Assembly: GCA_003116975.1 (NCBI GenBank)
Contig: BGKB01000151.1
Span: forward strand, 62,001-126,000
Direction of reading: 5' to 3'
DNA: 64,000 bases
Source: Aurantiochytrium sp. KH105
Lineage: Eukaryota; Sar; Bigyra; Thraustochytrida; Thraustochytriidae
Below the pieces are notes generated by a model. The model made no database searches. It had not been told where the DNA came from and saw only the letters and a program-made list of their open reading frames with translations. Positions 36,772-45,619 of this stretch are shown in pieces. Position 1 is the first letter of the stretch, and the number at the start of each line of letters is the position of its first letter. A program made the translations under genes and the position numbers.

Positions 36772-38646
36772 ATGGACGGCAGCATCGAGGTGGCGATCAC
36801 GAGTGTCGGCAAGATGGCGGAGGCGCTGTCGCCCGAGAGTGAGGACGAGGCGTATCTGCAGGAGGCTATCGCGGAGTTCGACTGCGAGTCGCAAGAGGAT
36901 GAAGAAGAAGAAGCAGAAGACGAGTCGACGGTGCGTCTCGATGAATTGAAGACGCACCAGGACGCGGACAACGTCCATATTGCTCGAGACGAAGTCGCTC
37001 CGTCAAATGCGGACTTTGACTCGCCATTGCAGGGCGAGCGTGTCCTCTTCGAAAAGCCATCGCAGCTCCCACGACAAAGACCAGCCTCTGCCATGCCCAG
37101 TCGCAAGAGAGAAAACTTTCTTGCAGATGGAGACAACAAAACCTCGCAGAAACCTGCGCGCCCACAATCCGCGTCTGTGGCGCGCAAGACTAAGCGCATT
37201 ATCGATGAAAAACGACCCTCGATCGCAGCCTCAAAAGCAGCAGCAGCAGCAGCAACAACAACAACGGGAGTACCATCATCCATGATGCGAACGTCGCACG
37301 TCGCAAGCGAGGCGCTACTACGCCCGCGGACCGCTGGCGGCATGACGATGCAGCAAACGAAAAGTGGGTCCCGGGCCGCGTCAAGTGCAGGAAATCTCAC
37401 GTATAAACAGCTTCGCAAGCGCGAAGACGGCTGGGATGCCGAGTTTGTGCGAGGCAGATCTCTCGAGGAACCCGTGCGCGGATCAGGCCCACGTGCGCTT
37501 GCCAGTCTTAAAAAGTCCAAAATGAGCTCATCAGGGACCTTGCGTCCTCTTTCCGCCGGAGGTCTTGCGCGCATAAGTTCTGGCACAGGAAGCGGCGCCA
37601 GCGGTGCCTCTGCGACAAGAAAGAAGAAGAAGAAGAAGAAGAAGCAGCTCGTGAAGCGACGACCTCTCAGCAATCAGGGAGCCGAGATGGAAGTACTTTG
37701 CGGCGATATTAGCAGCTTATGGGAACAGCTGCACATTCCCAAAAGGGATCGCGACTTTTTTCGCAAAACTTATTTTCCTCGCAAGCGCCCGTGCAACCGA
37801 CCTGCGCCCGCGGTGCTTGCGCGAATGCGTGAGCAACTGCACCTGCTCAAAGAACACCGCCAAGCCACACTCGCTGCGCTGCGTGTTATTCAAGACCGCG
37901 AGGCCAAACTAGAGACTCTCTTGCATCTCATGATCCACTCTGAGCAGACGCGTAGCACCAAGACTGGTGCCAACGGGGCCGATCCTGCTTGCGACACAGA
38001 GGCAACGAAGAAGAGCAAAACCAAGGAGGATGACAATGACGACGACGATGACGCCGACAAGGAAATTCATCAGGCAGTGCGCTCTTTGCGCAAGGCATCT
38101 ATTGCGGTCGTTCAAGAAATTGAAAAGTGGAGAGCCTTGCTCTGGCGACCACATCCGTTTAATTTTCTTGGCTCCAATTATCTCTCCAAGATGCAGACGG
38201 ATGCTAAAGCGTACCGCGAACGTATGGACCACAGGTGCCGCGACACAGTGTTTTTCACAGATGCAAAGGCATGCAGTCACGAGGAAGCCCCCGAAGGCAT
38301 TTCGCTGAAGAAGCTACTTCAAGTCGTCAAGCAGGAAGCTCTCTTGCAGTGCGAGCTACGTGGAGAGCATAAGCGGCTTCTTTCTGCTGGATATTACATA
38401 CCGATGCTTCGCTGGCGACCCGACGAGCCCGCCATCGTTCCAGAGCATCTTCCCGTTCAACAGGCGCAAATTGCACGAGAGCTCGGCCATGAACTCACAG
38501 CGAGCGCGAACTCGGCGGACAGACGCGTTGAGACACACTCGAGCGAAGCAGTCTCGACGGGGGCGCTCGAGTCATCCAAGAACCATTTGCACATGTTGCA
38601 GCAGCTGCGACGCCAAGTTGAGGCAGCAACGAATGCCACGGAGTAA
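36772..38646 (+). CDS. Unrecognised protein, disordered N-terminus and helical C-terminal half
   Basis: The 624-residue protein begins with an acidic stretch (about 20-60) and a Ser/Ala/Lys-rich disordered region containing RPASAMPSRKR and RPQSASVARK repeats, often seen in microtubule-associated proteins. A Lys run (about 285-293) follows. The second half looks folded and mostly helical: SLWEQLHIPKRDRDFFRKTYF, MREQLHLLKEHRQATLAALR, an acidic loop, then IEKWRALLWRPHPFNFLG and SNYLSKMQTDAKAYRERMD. I do not recognise a named domain. The RPxSA words hint at a cytoskeletal or ciliary role, but only weakly. The frame extends to a TTG at 36742; the first ATG is 36772. Its stop lies only 66 bp from that of the converging amine oxidase gene. 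Confidence 0.75.
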   Translation: MDGSIEVAITSVGKMAEALSPESEDEAYLQEAIAEFDCESQEDEEEEAEDESTVRLDELKTHQDADNVHIARDEVAPSNADFDSPLQGERVLFEKPSQLPRQRPASAMPSRKRENFLADGDNKTSQKPARPQSASVARKTKRIIDEKRPSIAASKAAAAAATTTTGVPSSMMRTSHVASEALLRPRTAGGMTMQQTKSGSRAASSAGNLTYKQLRKREDGWDAEFVRGRSLEEPVRGSGPRALASLKKSKMSSSGTLRPLSAGGLARISSGTGSGASGASATRKKKKKKKKQLVKRRPLSNQGAEMEVLCGDISSLWEQLHIPKRDRDFFRKTYFPRKRPCNRPAPAVLARMREQLHLLKEHRQATLAALRVIQDREAKLETLLHLMIHSEQTRSTKTGANGADPACDTEATKKSKTKEDDNDDDDDADKEIHQAVRSLRKASIAVVQEIEKWRALLWRPHPFNFLGSNYLSKMQTDAKAYRERMDHRCRDTVFFTDAKACSHEEAPEGISLKKLLQVVKQEALLQCELRGEHKRLLSAGYYIPMLRWRPDEPAIVPEHLPVQQAQIARELGHELTASANSADRRVETHSSEAVSTGALESSKNHLHMLQQLRRQVEAATNATE

Positions 38647-38712
38647 TATTACAGTTCATTCCAATTCGAGAATTCATAAATTTTTGCAATGTGTGGTGGT
38701 TATGGTTTCGGT

Positions 38713-39834
38713 TTACTTTTGAAGTGTGCCACGCAAAAGTGCGAGGACTTGCTGAGAGGTGCGGATGCCAGCCTGCACGGCGCCCTCCATGTGACCGTGC
38801 TCATCAGGCGTGGTCTCCGTTGACCCAAAAAAGATCCTCTGTGCGTGGGGCGCCTGCAAAAGGGAGCTACCATAATTGTGATCTCCACCGGACGCAGACT
38901 CATCCGCAGGGAAGTGTCTGTCCCATGCACAGAGCTCGAGGCCCTGGTAGGATCGAACGCGAGGTCCGAAAACGTGCTCAAGCTGCGTGAGAAGAGGCGA
39001 GGCAGCGAAAGCCGACTCGCTGTCGAGATGGCGCAAATTTGTGGATCCAAACACGAAGCCAGCCAGAGCTGCCTGCGCGCCGTCCGAGTTGTCCCACACT
39101 TGTGGTGCAGGCAGGCCATTCGCAAAAACAGTTCCGCTCAAACCAGCTTTTTGCCAAAACTTGTCCTCGAACAAAAGACAGAACTTCCCGGCATCCGCCA
39201 TCCATGTTTGTGTGTTTCGAAACACTTTTCGGCGCTCGTCGCCCAGTGCAGGGAAGAAACCGATGTCGGCAGCAATACTTCTCGGTGGGACGGCGAGCAC
39301 GACGGCACTGGCGCAAAACACTGGACCGCCTCGGGTCGAGACGCGCACGACATTGGCGTCGGCCTCGACTTCAACGGTTTCGACGCAACTAAGGAGGCGC
39401 ACATCCAACTTGTGCGCTTCGATGAGTCGCTTGCAAAGGCTACCAGCGCCACCTTCAATTCGGTACGCTCCAGGGCCGGCAGGCCCCTGACCCTGACCCA
39501 TGTTTTGCACGCCGTTTGCTTTGGACTGCAAAACCGCCGTTCCCTTGGCGGGTTGTGGTACGAGTTTTGCGCCGAGGGACTTTACAAGTGCGCCCAGCTC
39601 GCGGTCATTCTTGGGCCAGGTCCAAGCTGCGCCGAGATCAACTCCAGGTCGAGGACAAAAGAGTCTGCCCCCAACCCGTTGTTGGGCTTCGAGCACGACT
39701 ACATTTTCTGAGCCAATTTGCGCCGCCACGCGTGATGCGCACACCAAGCCTGCGAGTCCTGCGCCCACCACTACTACGGGTCGCGATACCTCTTCACGGA
39801 CCACGTTCGCAGCAGACCCCGGTGCCGCGAGCAT
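38713..39834 (-). CDS. Flavin-containing amine oxidase family protein
   Basis: The protein has 373 residues from the first in-frame ATG. RPVVVVGAGLAGLVCASRV is a Rossmann dinucleotide-binding site for FAD, VVVLEAQQRVGGRLF is the second FAD-contact motif (E...GGR), and VDLGAAWTW follows in the usual place. The end, RIFFGSTETTPDEHGHMEGA then VQAGIRTSQQVL, is the C-terminal FAD-binding signature of amine oxidases and related desaturases. Members oxidise amines or similar C-N bonds, but no substrate can be read here. The frame continues upstream past a TTG (39903) to a stop near 40032 without another ATG, and contains possible acceptor sites such as CTTGCAG, so a 5' exon encoding a targeting peptide is possible. 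Confidence 0.85.
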   Translation of the reverse strand: MLAAPGSAANVVREEVSRPVVVVGAGLAGLVCASRVAAQIGSENVVVLEAQQRVGGRLFCPRPGVDLGAAWTWPKNDRELGALVKSLGAKLVPQPAKGTAVLQSKANGVQNMGQGQGPAGPGAYRIEGGAGSLCKRLIEAHKLDVRLLSCVETVEVEADANVVRVSTRGGPVFCASAVVLAVPPRSIAADIGFFPALGDERRKVFRNTQTWMADAGKFCLLFEDKFWQKAGLSGTVFANGLPAPQVWDNSDGAQAALAGFVFGSTNLRHLDSESAFAASPLLTQLEHVFGPRVRSYQGLELCAWDRHFPADESASGGDHNYGSSLLQAPHAQRIFFGSTETTPDEHGHMEGAVQAGIRTSQQVLALLRGTLQK

Positions 39835-40554
39835 CTGTCCAAAACCCTTTCGAGTGCTCGGGGACACCGCGACCTTCGCAGCCAAAGTCGCGCTTGCGCT
39901 CAAGACAGGCCTGGCTTTTGCGCCAGGTCTGCAAGCTCCTTGGGCCGCGCTGCTGCGTCCGCGGCTGCGCGGCGCAAGACTAGCTCTCCATGAACTGTGT
40001 TTGCTCAGAGTTTTTGCTCAGCTCAGGGACAAAGCATCGGGGTTTTGATTTGCGCGCACGCATCACAACGAGCTCAGATACCAACAATTTACCATTTACT
40101 GTCATGTCAATCAATGCAATCAATTTGATTCTGTTTATTCAATCATCCCTCCTCAACTTCGTGAGTGATTCGTGCAAAGAGGCAGCGCGATGGCCTTAGC
40201 AATGACTATGTGCGGAAGGCTGAGCGTAAAGAGGCATTTCTCCTGAAAATCCAGCGATCTGCTGCATTTTATTAGCTGCATCTTACCCACCCTCGAGAAG
40301 GGAATACTGTTCAACGAGCAAACATGAATCCTGCAGCCGAAGCAGTTGAAGGCGACCAGAAGATCCGCACACCCATGTGCAATGGCCCTCGAGAGTTTGT
40401 CTCCAGAGAAAAATCATCGATGGACACACACCGTACAAAGCATCACACAGTTGCTTCAAGGAGATGAATGCGCAACGTCACCTTGCTCCTCCTACGTTGG
40501 CTAATTTTCTTTCCGAAAATGTACATGCAACTAGCCGCAGACTTTTCATAAAAT
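39835..40554. other. Region between two tandem minus-strand genes
   Basis: This 720-bp gap upstream of the amine oxidase and downstream of the coiled-coil protein should hold the amine oxidase promoter and perhaps an upstream exon (see that entry). From about 40060 the sequence becomes AT-richer. Nothing else is seen. Confidence 0.45.
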
Positions 40555-42726
40555 TCAGGGACATGGCCCGGACAGGTCCATAAGCTGGTCAGGTTCGTCA
40601 GAAGCTAGATTCAGGCCGGAAGAAGTTGAAGTTGCCTTTGGGCCCTCGAGCGCCTCGACAGATGAGCTACGAGTCTTGTCAGTCGGGGCCTCGGATAGCG
40701 TCGTCGCTGCTGATGTAGCGGCAACAGTGGAACCGGGCTTTGTATTCAAAGGCAGCGAAAGGGGCGAGACGGCGTCGGATGGTGATGACGGCTCCTTGTT
40801 GCCGCTAAGCGGCGTGGCGGCGTTTGGCATCGTAGTCGGGACTTTCTGCAAGGCTGACGACGATGACGATGACGATGATGACGATGATGACGACGATGAA
40901 AACATCGACGCCTGCTTCGACGTGGCTGAAGCGTTCAATGATGACGAAGTTGTCCGAGGTCGCTTTTGAGCTCGACGGGGCGGAGGGGGCGGAGGCGGTG
41001 GCGGTGCTGTGGATTGCTGGGCCTGAAGTCGCAAAAAGTCATCGTCATCTGCGAGACTGTGTTCATGGAGACTGACAACGATGTATTCGTGAACATCGGA
41101 CCTAGGCAGGGAGACGGGGTCGCGCAAGGCCGTAGTGAGGGCGTCGAGAAAACTGCGCAGTCCGCTCTCAAGTTCATTCGCGAGCGGTGGCGCTGCATCG
41201 AGATGATCCCGAACCGTTGCGGCCACCGTTGCGACGAGAGCGCGGTGCTGAAGCACGTGCGGCTTGCAAAACTCTAAAATGACCTTTGTGAGAGCAAGTC
41301 CACTCACGTCGTCGAAGAGCCCCGGAGTAAGAATGTCAAGCACGATGCGCTCGAGCACCCAGGGGGCGCCCATGTGGGCGGCGAGCAGCTCGAGCGCCAC
41401 GATCATGTCGAGTTGTCCGGCCCGCGTCTGAAGTCTGCGCTTTGCGTCGTCGCCCTCAAGCGTCTGGTTGACAAAATTGACAACAGCGTCCTGAAGGCGC
41501 TGTTGTTCGCGCACAAGCGTGCCAATGTTTGCCAATGCTGTGTTTGGCTGGCGGGCGGCGCGCGAGCGCAAAAAGAGAATGGCCTCATCGAGCACATTAT
41601 GTTTCTCGAGCGGCAAGACAGACGTGAGCACGCGATACGCAAGCCAATCCTTGCGCTCAATGGCGGCAAACTGCAATCGGCGGCACAAATGATGCTGCTT
41701 GAGACGCTGGGCCAGTAAGGCAAAGTGGCGGGCCCAGGCTTGTATGTCACGACCACGGACGCCAGCATCCCACGCGGCTTCCATCGACGCCCGAAGACTG
41801 TGCAGTACGAGCATGCCAAAGTCGTCGCCAAGTCGAAGCGGTTGCGCGAGCATCATGACCAAGGAATTCCAGGCACCGCATGCGATCTGACTGCCTCCAA
41901 AGCTGGGAGCGAGACGCAGGAGTACGGTGACGGTCGTATTCTGTGCTCTGCTGAGCGCAGCTTTTGCGCGGCGGTGACCTGGTGCACCAAGTTCTGCTGC
42001 GCAAACTGTGGCTGCGCTCTGCGCAACTGCACGTGCAAGCTGTGCGGCGGCCTCCCCGGGTTCATCGCCTAGTGCGATGATGCGCTCCACCTGAAGACGC
42101 AAGGACCACAATGCAATCCAAGACGAGGCCATAAGGTCTGGGCTTTCTTTGCGCGCTGCGGAAGGCGCATTGACGGAGGTTTGAGCTTGTTGTGCGCGAT
42201 GCAATTGCGCGCGCAAGTCCTCGAGACGAGCATCTTGTGTGGCCTGCAGTGTCTTGGCCTTTCTATCCGCTTCTTGTGCACGTTTGGTGGCTCGGTCGCG
42301 CTCTTCGATCGCAGCGTCGCGCTGTTGAGCGAGCAACTTGCACCCTTCGACAAGTCGCGCAATCTTGGCGTTGGCGGTCGCGAGCTCGCCTTCGAGGTCC
42401 TGGATCTGGACTTGCCCGTCGTCCTCGCTGCTCTGCTCGTCCTCTTCTGCTTCTTCTTCTTCTTCTTCTTCTTCTTCTTCTTCTTTGTTTATGGACTCTT
42501 TTGATTCACCATTGTCGCCATCGTCGTCGTCGTCGTCGTTGTCGTCGCTGCCATCGCCAATCTTCTCCATTACCGCGTTATCGTTGCCGTTTTCAAGGTC
42601 GTTGTTGGCGTTGTCGTCGTCGTCGTCGTCGTCGTCTCTCTTCTGGAGCACCTTGTGGCCGAGATCCTGAGCACAGGTGCCTCGCCGAGGCACCTGGGCC
42701 AGCGGCCCTGACGGCTTGGTCTGCAT
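40555..42726 (-). CDS. Unrecognised protein: acidic N-terminus, coiled coil, helical domain, Ser/Pro-rich tail
   Basis: The 723-residue protein (from the first ATG, CGMQTKPSG) has Asp/Asn runs and a Glu run (about 30-105), then a coiled coil (about 110-190, LEGELATANAKIARLVEGCK). A long all-helical region (about 205-560, LWSLRLQVERIIALGDE, LPLEKHNVLDEAILFLRSRA, LDMIVALELLAAHMGAPWVL) looks like a folded alpha-solenoid. The tail has a Pro run, KRPRTTSSS (a possible nuclear signal), and a run of about 15 Ser. Strong acidic and Ser runs suggest a nuclear or scaffold protein, but I cannot name a family. An upstream extension to 42843 starts only at GTG. It is divergent from the seven-TM gene. Confidence 0.7.
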   Translation of the reverse strand: MQTKPSGPLAQVPRRGTCAQDLGHKVLQKRDDDDDDDDNANNDLENGNDNAVMEKIGDGSDDNDDDDDDGDNGESKESINKEEEEEEEEEEEAEEDEQSSEDDGQVQIQDLEGELATANAKIARLVEGCKLLAQQRDAAIEERDRATKRAQEADRKAKTLQATQDARLEDLRAQLHRAQQAQTSVNAPSAARKESPDLMASSWIALWSLRLQVERIIALGDEPGEAAAQLARAVAQSAATVCAAELGAPGHRRAKAALSRAQNTTVTVLLRLAPSFGGSQIACGAWNSLVMMLAQPLRLGDDFGMLVLHSLRASMEAAWDAGVRGRDIQAWARHFALLAQRLKQHHLCRRLQFAAIERKDWLAYRVLTSVLPLEKHNVLDEAILFLRSRAARQPNTALANIGTLVREQQRLQDAVVNFVNQTLEGDDAKRRLQTRAGQLDMIVALELLAAHMGAPWVLERIVLDILTPGLFDDVSGLALTKVILEFCKPHVLQHRALVATVAATVRDHLDAAPPLANELESGLRSFLDALTTALRDPVSLPRSDVHEYIVVSLHEHSLADDDDFLRLQAQQSTAPPPPPPPPPRRAQKRPRTTSSSLNASATSKQASMFSSSSSSSSSSSSSSSALQKVPTTMPNAATPLSGNKEPSSPSDAVSPLSLPLNTKPGSTVAATSAATTLSEAPTDKTRSSSVEALEGPKATSTSSGLNLASDEPDQLMDLSGPCP

Positions 42727-43734
42727 CCCGCAGGCCCGTCGCCAGCATGCAGCGCGCGACGCCTCCCGCTGGGCGAGGCTCGCCGCGCCCGCGTGGGCGA
42801 CGATCCTCGTGCTCTTTGGGCTCTGTCCAGGAGCACTGGCCACTTGTTCCCAACAAGGCGGAAATTACATAGTACTTCTACTACTAAACATCGCTAAACA
42901 CATACTACTACATGCATGCATAGAGACCTGATGATGATGCGATGCGTCGCAAAAAGGCTTGGATCGCCAGGGCAAGACCCACCTAGGCCTGCTCGCAAGG
43001 CCGAAGTGATGGAGAGCAACGAGATGTCTCCGGGCGCGGCAGGACCGCTCTGCGGAACGAGTGGTTCTTCATCAAGACAATGGCCAGATCATCAGTTCTT
43101 TGCCTCGCTTTACTATCCCTGCAGCCGGCGCTGCAACCTACTCGCCAGGATTGCGATTCTCTGCCCAAAGAACAGCGCATCACACGACCGTCCATCCGCC
43201 AGAGAGCGACCATGCATGCCATTGCAGGCATGCATGCCTTTGCCCTGGCGCCGGTCTTCGGCCACAGTTTTCCGCCCTTCGCGCGACCACTCGGCCAGCC
43301 GTGCCGTCAGTCTTGAGCCCCGCCAGATCCCCAGCTCGCTTTCCCGGTCTGACTCCAAGACAAGACAGGACAAGACGAGACAAGACGAGATAGCAGACAA
43401 GCATCGCAAGACGTGAGCCGCCACTGTGCTCAGTATAGTATGCTGTTTCCGGATTCCCTCCCTCAGGTCGGTCCCTCGCACGGCGCGGTAGACCTCGTTG
43501 GAGCCCACGTCCGCTCGCTGAGAGGCGCGCTGGGCGGCGCGCGGGCGCAGCGCGCGAGCGAGTCGCCGGGCCGGGCTGCGTCGCGTCGCGTCGCGTCGCG
43601 TCTCGTCGCGTCGTGGCGTGTCGGAGTAGACTGGTTTTGGTGAAGTGGATTTCTGGAGCGGAGAGGATCTCAGATCGTGGCAGCAGGTGACCGGCCAGCC
43701 GGCCGGCTTGCGGCGTGCGCGCGAGCGGGCGAGC
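42727..43734. other. Divergent intergenic region
   Basis: This 1.0-kb gap has GACAAGACAR repeats (about 43360-43392) and GTCGC repeats (about 43577-43610) close to the seven-TM start. No gene is supported. Confidence 0.45.
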
Positions 43735-45045
43735 ATGAACGCGACGAGCTGCATCGGCGACGCGGACTGCCCCGGGACGCAGGTGTGTCTGGGCACGCCG
43801 AGCTGGGCGCCGGAGGAGACGTGGCACACGTGCGACTGCAGCCCGTACTATGGATGGGAGAATATGCCGAACTGCGACACGCTCGGCCGCGCGGCAAAAA
43901 CCATGGCGGCCGTGTACCTGATCATGGCCGTGTTGGCGCTCCTTACGGCGGCGACGTCCTCGTGCTTTATCGTCTGGCTCGTCGCGATCAAAAAGGCTCG
44001 GATTCTGTTGAACTCGGTGATTGGCACTTTTGCTCTCAGCTTGCTGGCGCTCATTTTTTGTGCGTGCTGGTTCTCCACGTCGGCCGCCATTTTATTGACT
44101 CCAGATCGCTACACCTTGATTGTGGACGACGCAAACGAAGGCTTGACCAAGTATCACGAACTTTCAAGGCAGGAGACCACCTTTGTTTTCCTGGCCTTGG
44201 TCACGGGCACGGCCTCATTGCTAAACGTGTGCTTAGTCTGGATTCGCGTTGTGCGCGGGACGCTCACGTCGAACTCGCCCATGGCTCGATACCTCGCCTA
44301 CTCGCGACGCATAGTCTACTTTTCAGAGGTGGCCTATGTTGCAGTTCTGGGCCCGTGCTTTGCGCTGCGTGTGATCGAGCTCGGGATCCTTCTCACGCTA
44401 CCCTTTTACGTTTTCATCGGCATTGCGTACGCCTTTGCACAGCGCAAGCTGGTTGCTCTCTTACAGCGCGCTGCGCTTGTGAACGAAACGCCTGAACCTC
44501 AGAAACAGTGGTTCCGCAAGCAGGTGCACCGTGTCCAGGCGACGGCGGTCCTCATTGTCACCTTGCTTTTTATCGTCGTCTTTTTTGGATGTCTCTACGC
44601 CGGTCTCTACTTATCGCCGGGTGGCTGGATGCAGCACGCAGGGTCGGCCGACGCCCTCGGTCCGCTACAGATCGCCTATGTGATGCTTCCAATTACGAAT
44701 GTGTCCATCGTCATTGCCGTGATGAGGTATTCGTGCACGAGCCTCAACGCCATTCGTGTACGAATGCAGACACCCACGGACCACGGGTCCGCTCATCGCG
44801 GTAATAACGCGGAAGAAGACGACGATGACGACGACGGAGATGACTCTGACTCTGATGATGAGGAGTTTCCAAGCGAAAAAGGCACTACTGAGAGTGGGGC
44901 AAAATCGTCGACAGGTCTTTGGGAGGTACAACGGCTCGACTCGCGGCCTGCGGAAATCAGTCTGGTGGCGGCCTCGTCCGATGAAGACAGGGACGCAAAC
45001 TCGATGGCCTCTGACGCGGCATCGCGCACCATTGCGCAAGTTTGA
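43735..45045 (+). CDS. Seven-transmembrane protein with Cys-rich N-terminus, receptor-like
   Basis: The 436-residue protein has a short Cys-rich ectodomain (about 5-47: CIGDADCPGTQVC then CDCSPYYGW, seven Cys, EGF-like spacing). Seven hydrophobic helices follow, beginning AAVYLIMAVLALLTAATSS, GTFALSLLALIFCACW, TTFVFLALVTGTASLL, VYFSEVAYVAVLGPC, LGILLTLPFYVFIGIAYA, TAVLIVTLLFIVVFFGC and LQIAYVMLPITNVSIVIAVM. The C-terminal tail is acidic and Ser-rich. There is no signal peptide, which is common in GPCR-like proteins. None of the classic GPCR motifs (DRY, NPxxY) is visible, so this is an orphan receptor-like or transporter-like protein. The frame extends upstream to a GTG at 43645, but the ATG at 43735 begins directly at the ectodomain. 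Confidence 0.78.
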   Translation: MNATSCIGDADCPGTQVCLGTPSWAPEETWHTCDCSPYYGWENMPNCDTLGRAAKTMAAVYLIMAVLALLTAATSSCFIVWLVAIKKARILLNSVIGTFALSLLALIFCACWFSTSAAILLTPDRYTLIVDDANEGLTKYHELSRQETTFVFLALVTGTASLLNVCLVWIRVVRGTLTSNSPMARYLAYSRRIVYFSEVAYVAVLGPCFALRVIELGILLTLPFYVFIGIAYAFAQRKLVALLQRAALVNETPEPQKQWFRKQVHRVQATAVLIVTLLFIVVFFGCLYAGLYLSPGGWMQHAGSADALGPLQIAYVMLPITNVSIVIAVMRYSCTSLNAIRVRMQTPTDHGSAHRGNNAEEDDDDDDGDDSDSDDEEFPSEKGTTESGAKSSTGLWEVQRLDSRPAEISLVAASSDEDRDANSMASDAASRTIAQV

Positions 45046-45619
45046 TCCGGGCAAAGGATTACGAATGGGGGAAAAAGAAAAATAAAAAAAGTCGAAGAAG
45101 AAAAGGTACAAGAGAGATCGAGAGTAAAGTCCCTCTGTTTTTCGAGGTTTTCCCGACGCGGAAAAGGTGTAAGCTAGCCTGACTTTCTCTCTTCTTCTTC
45201 TTTTTCTTCTTCTTCTTTTTGTAAAGATCGAGGGGTCAAGGCGCGTCTTGCAATCAAGCAAGACTTTTTGTTATTTTATTATTGTAAAGGCCTCATCGTG
45301 CAAACGATTGGGCAGGGACCACTCAACGCAATGCATGCTTGTAGAATACACTTAAAAACCATGAAATCATATAGTGCTTGAAATTGCTCAACAAAACAGG
45401 CTTCAAAAAGAAATTGGTGGTATGTGTGTATACGAAAAAGGTGGGAAATAGGTTCATGCCAATGACTGTATAAAGGTGACTGACATTCGCGTTCAGAATC
45501 AGATTCAAAAAAGATAAACGAAGAAGAAGATGAAGAAGAGGAAAGACGAAGAAGGAGGACGTGGGGATTTGCACGAGGACGAACCTCCTTGCTAAAGACG
45601 GAAAAGGAGGAGAAACCGG
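45046..45619. other. Convergent intergenic region
   Basis: This 574-bp gap separates the seven-TM and kinesin-8 stops. It is AT-rich with CTTCTT and GAAGAA runs (about 45190-45220 and 45520-45550). No gene is seen. Confidence 0.5.

Noticed and set aside
42724-42843. N-terminal extension of the coiled-coil protein to a GTG at 42843
   Set aside because: Nuclear genes of eukaryotes start at ATG with rare exceptions. The same reasoning moved the starts of the genes at 6126, 12160, 36772, 38713, 43735, 45620, 58256 and 61129.
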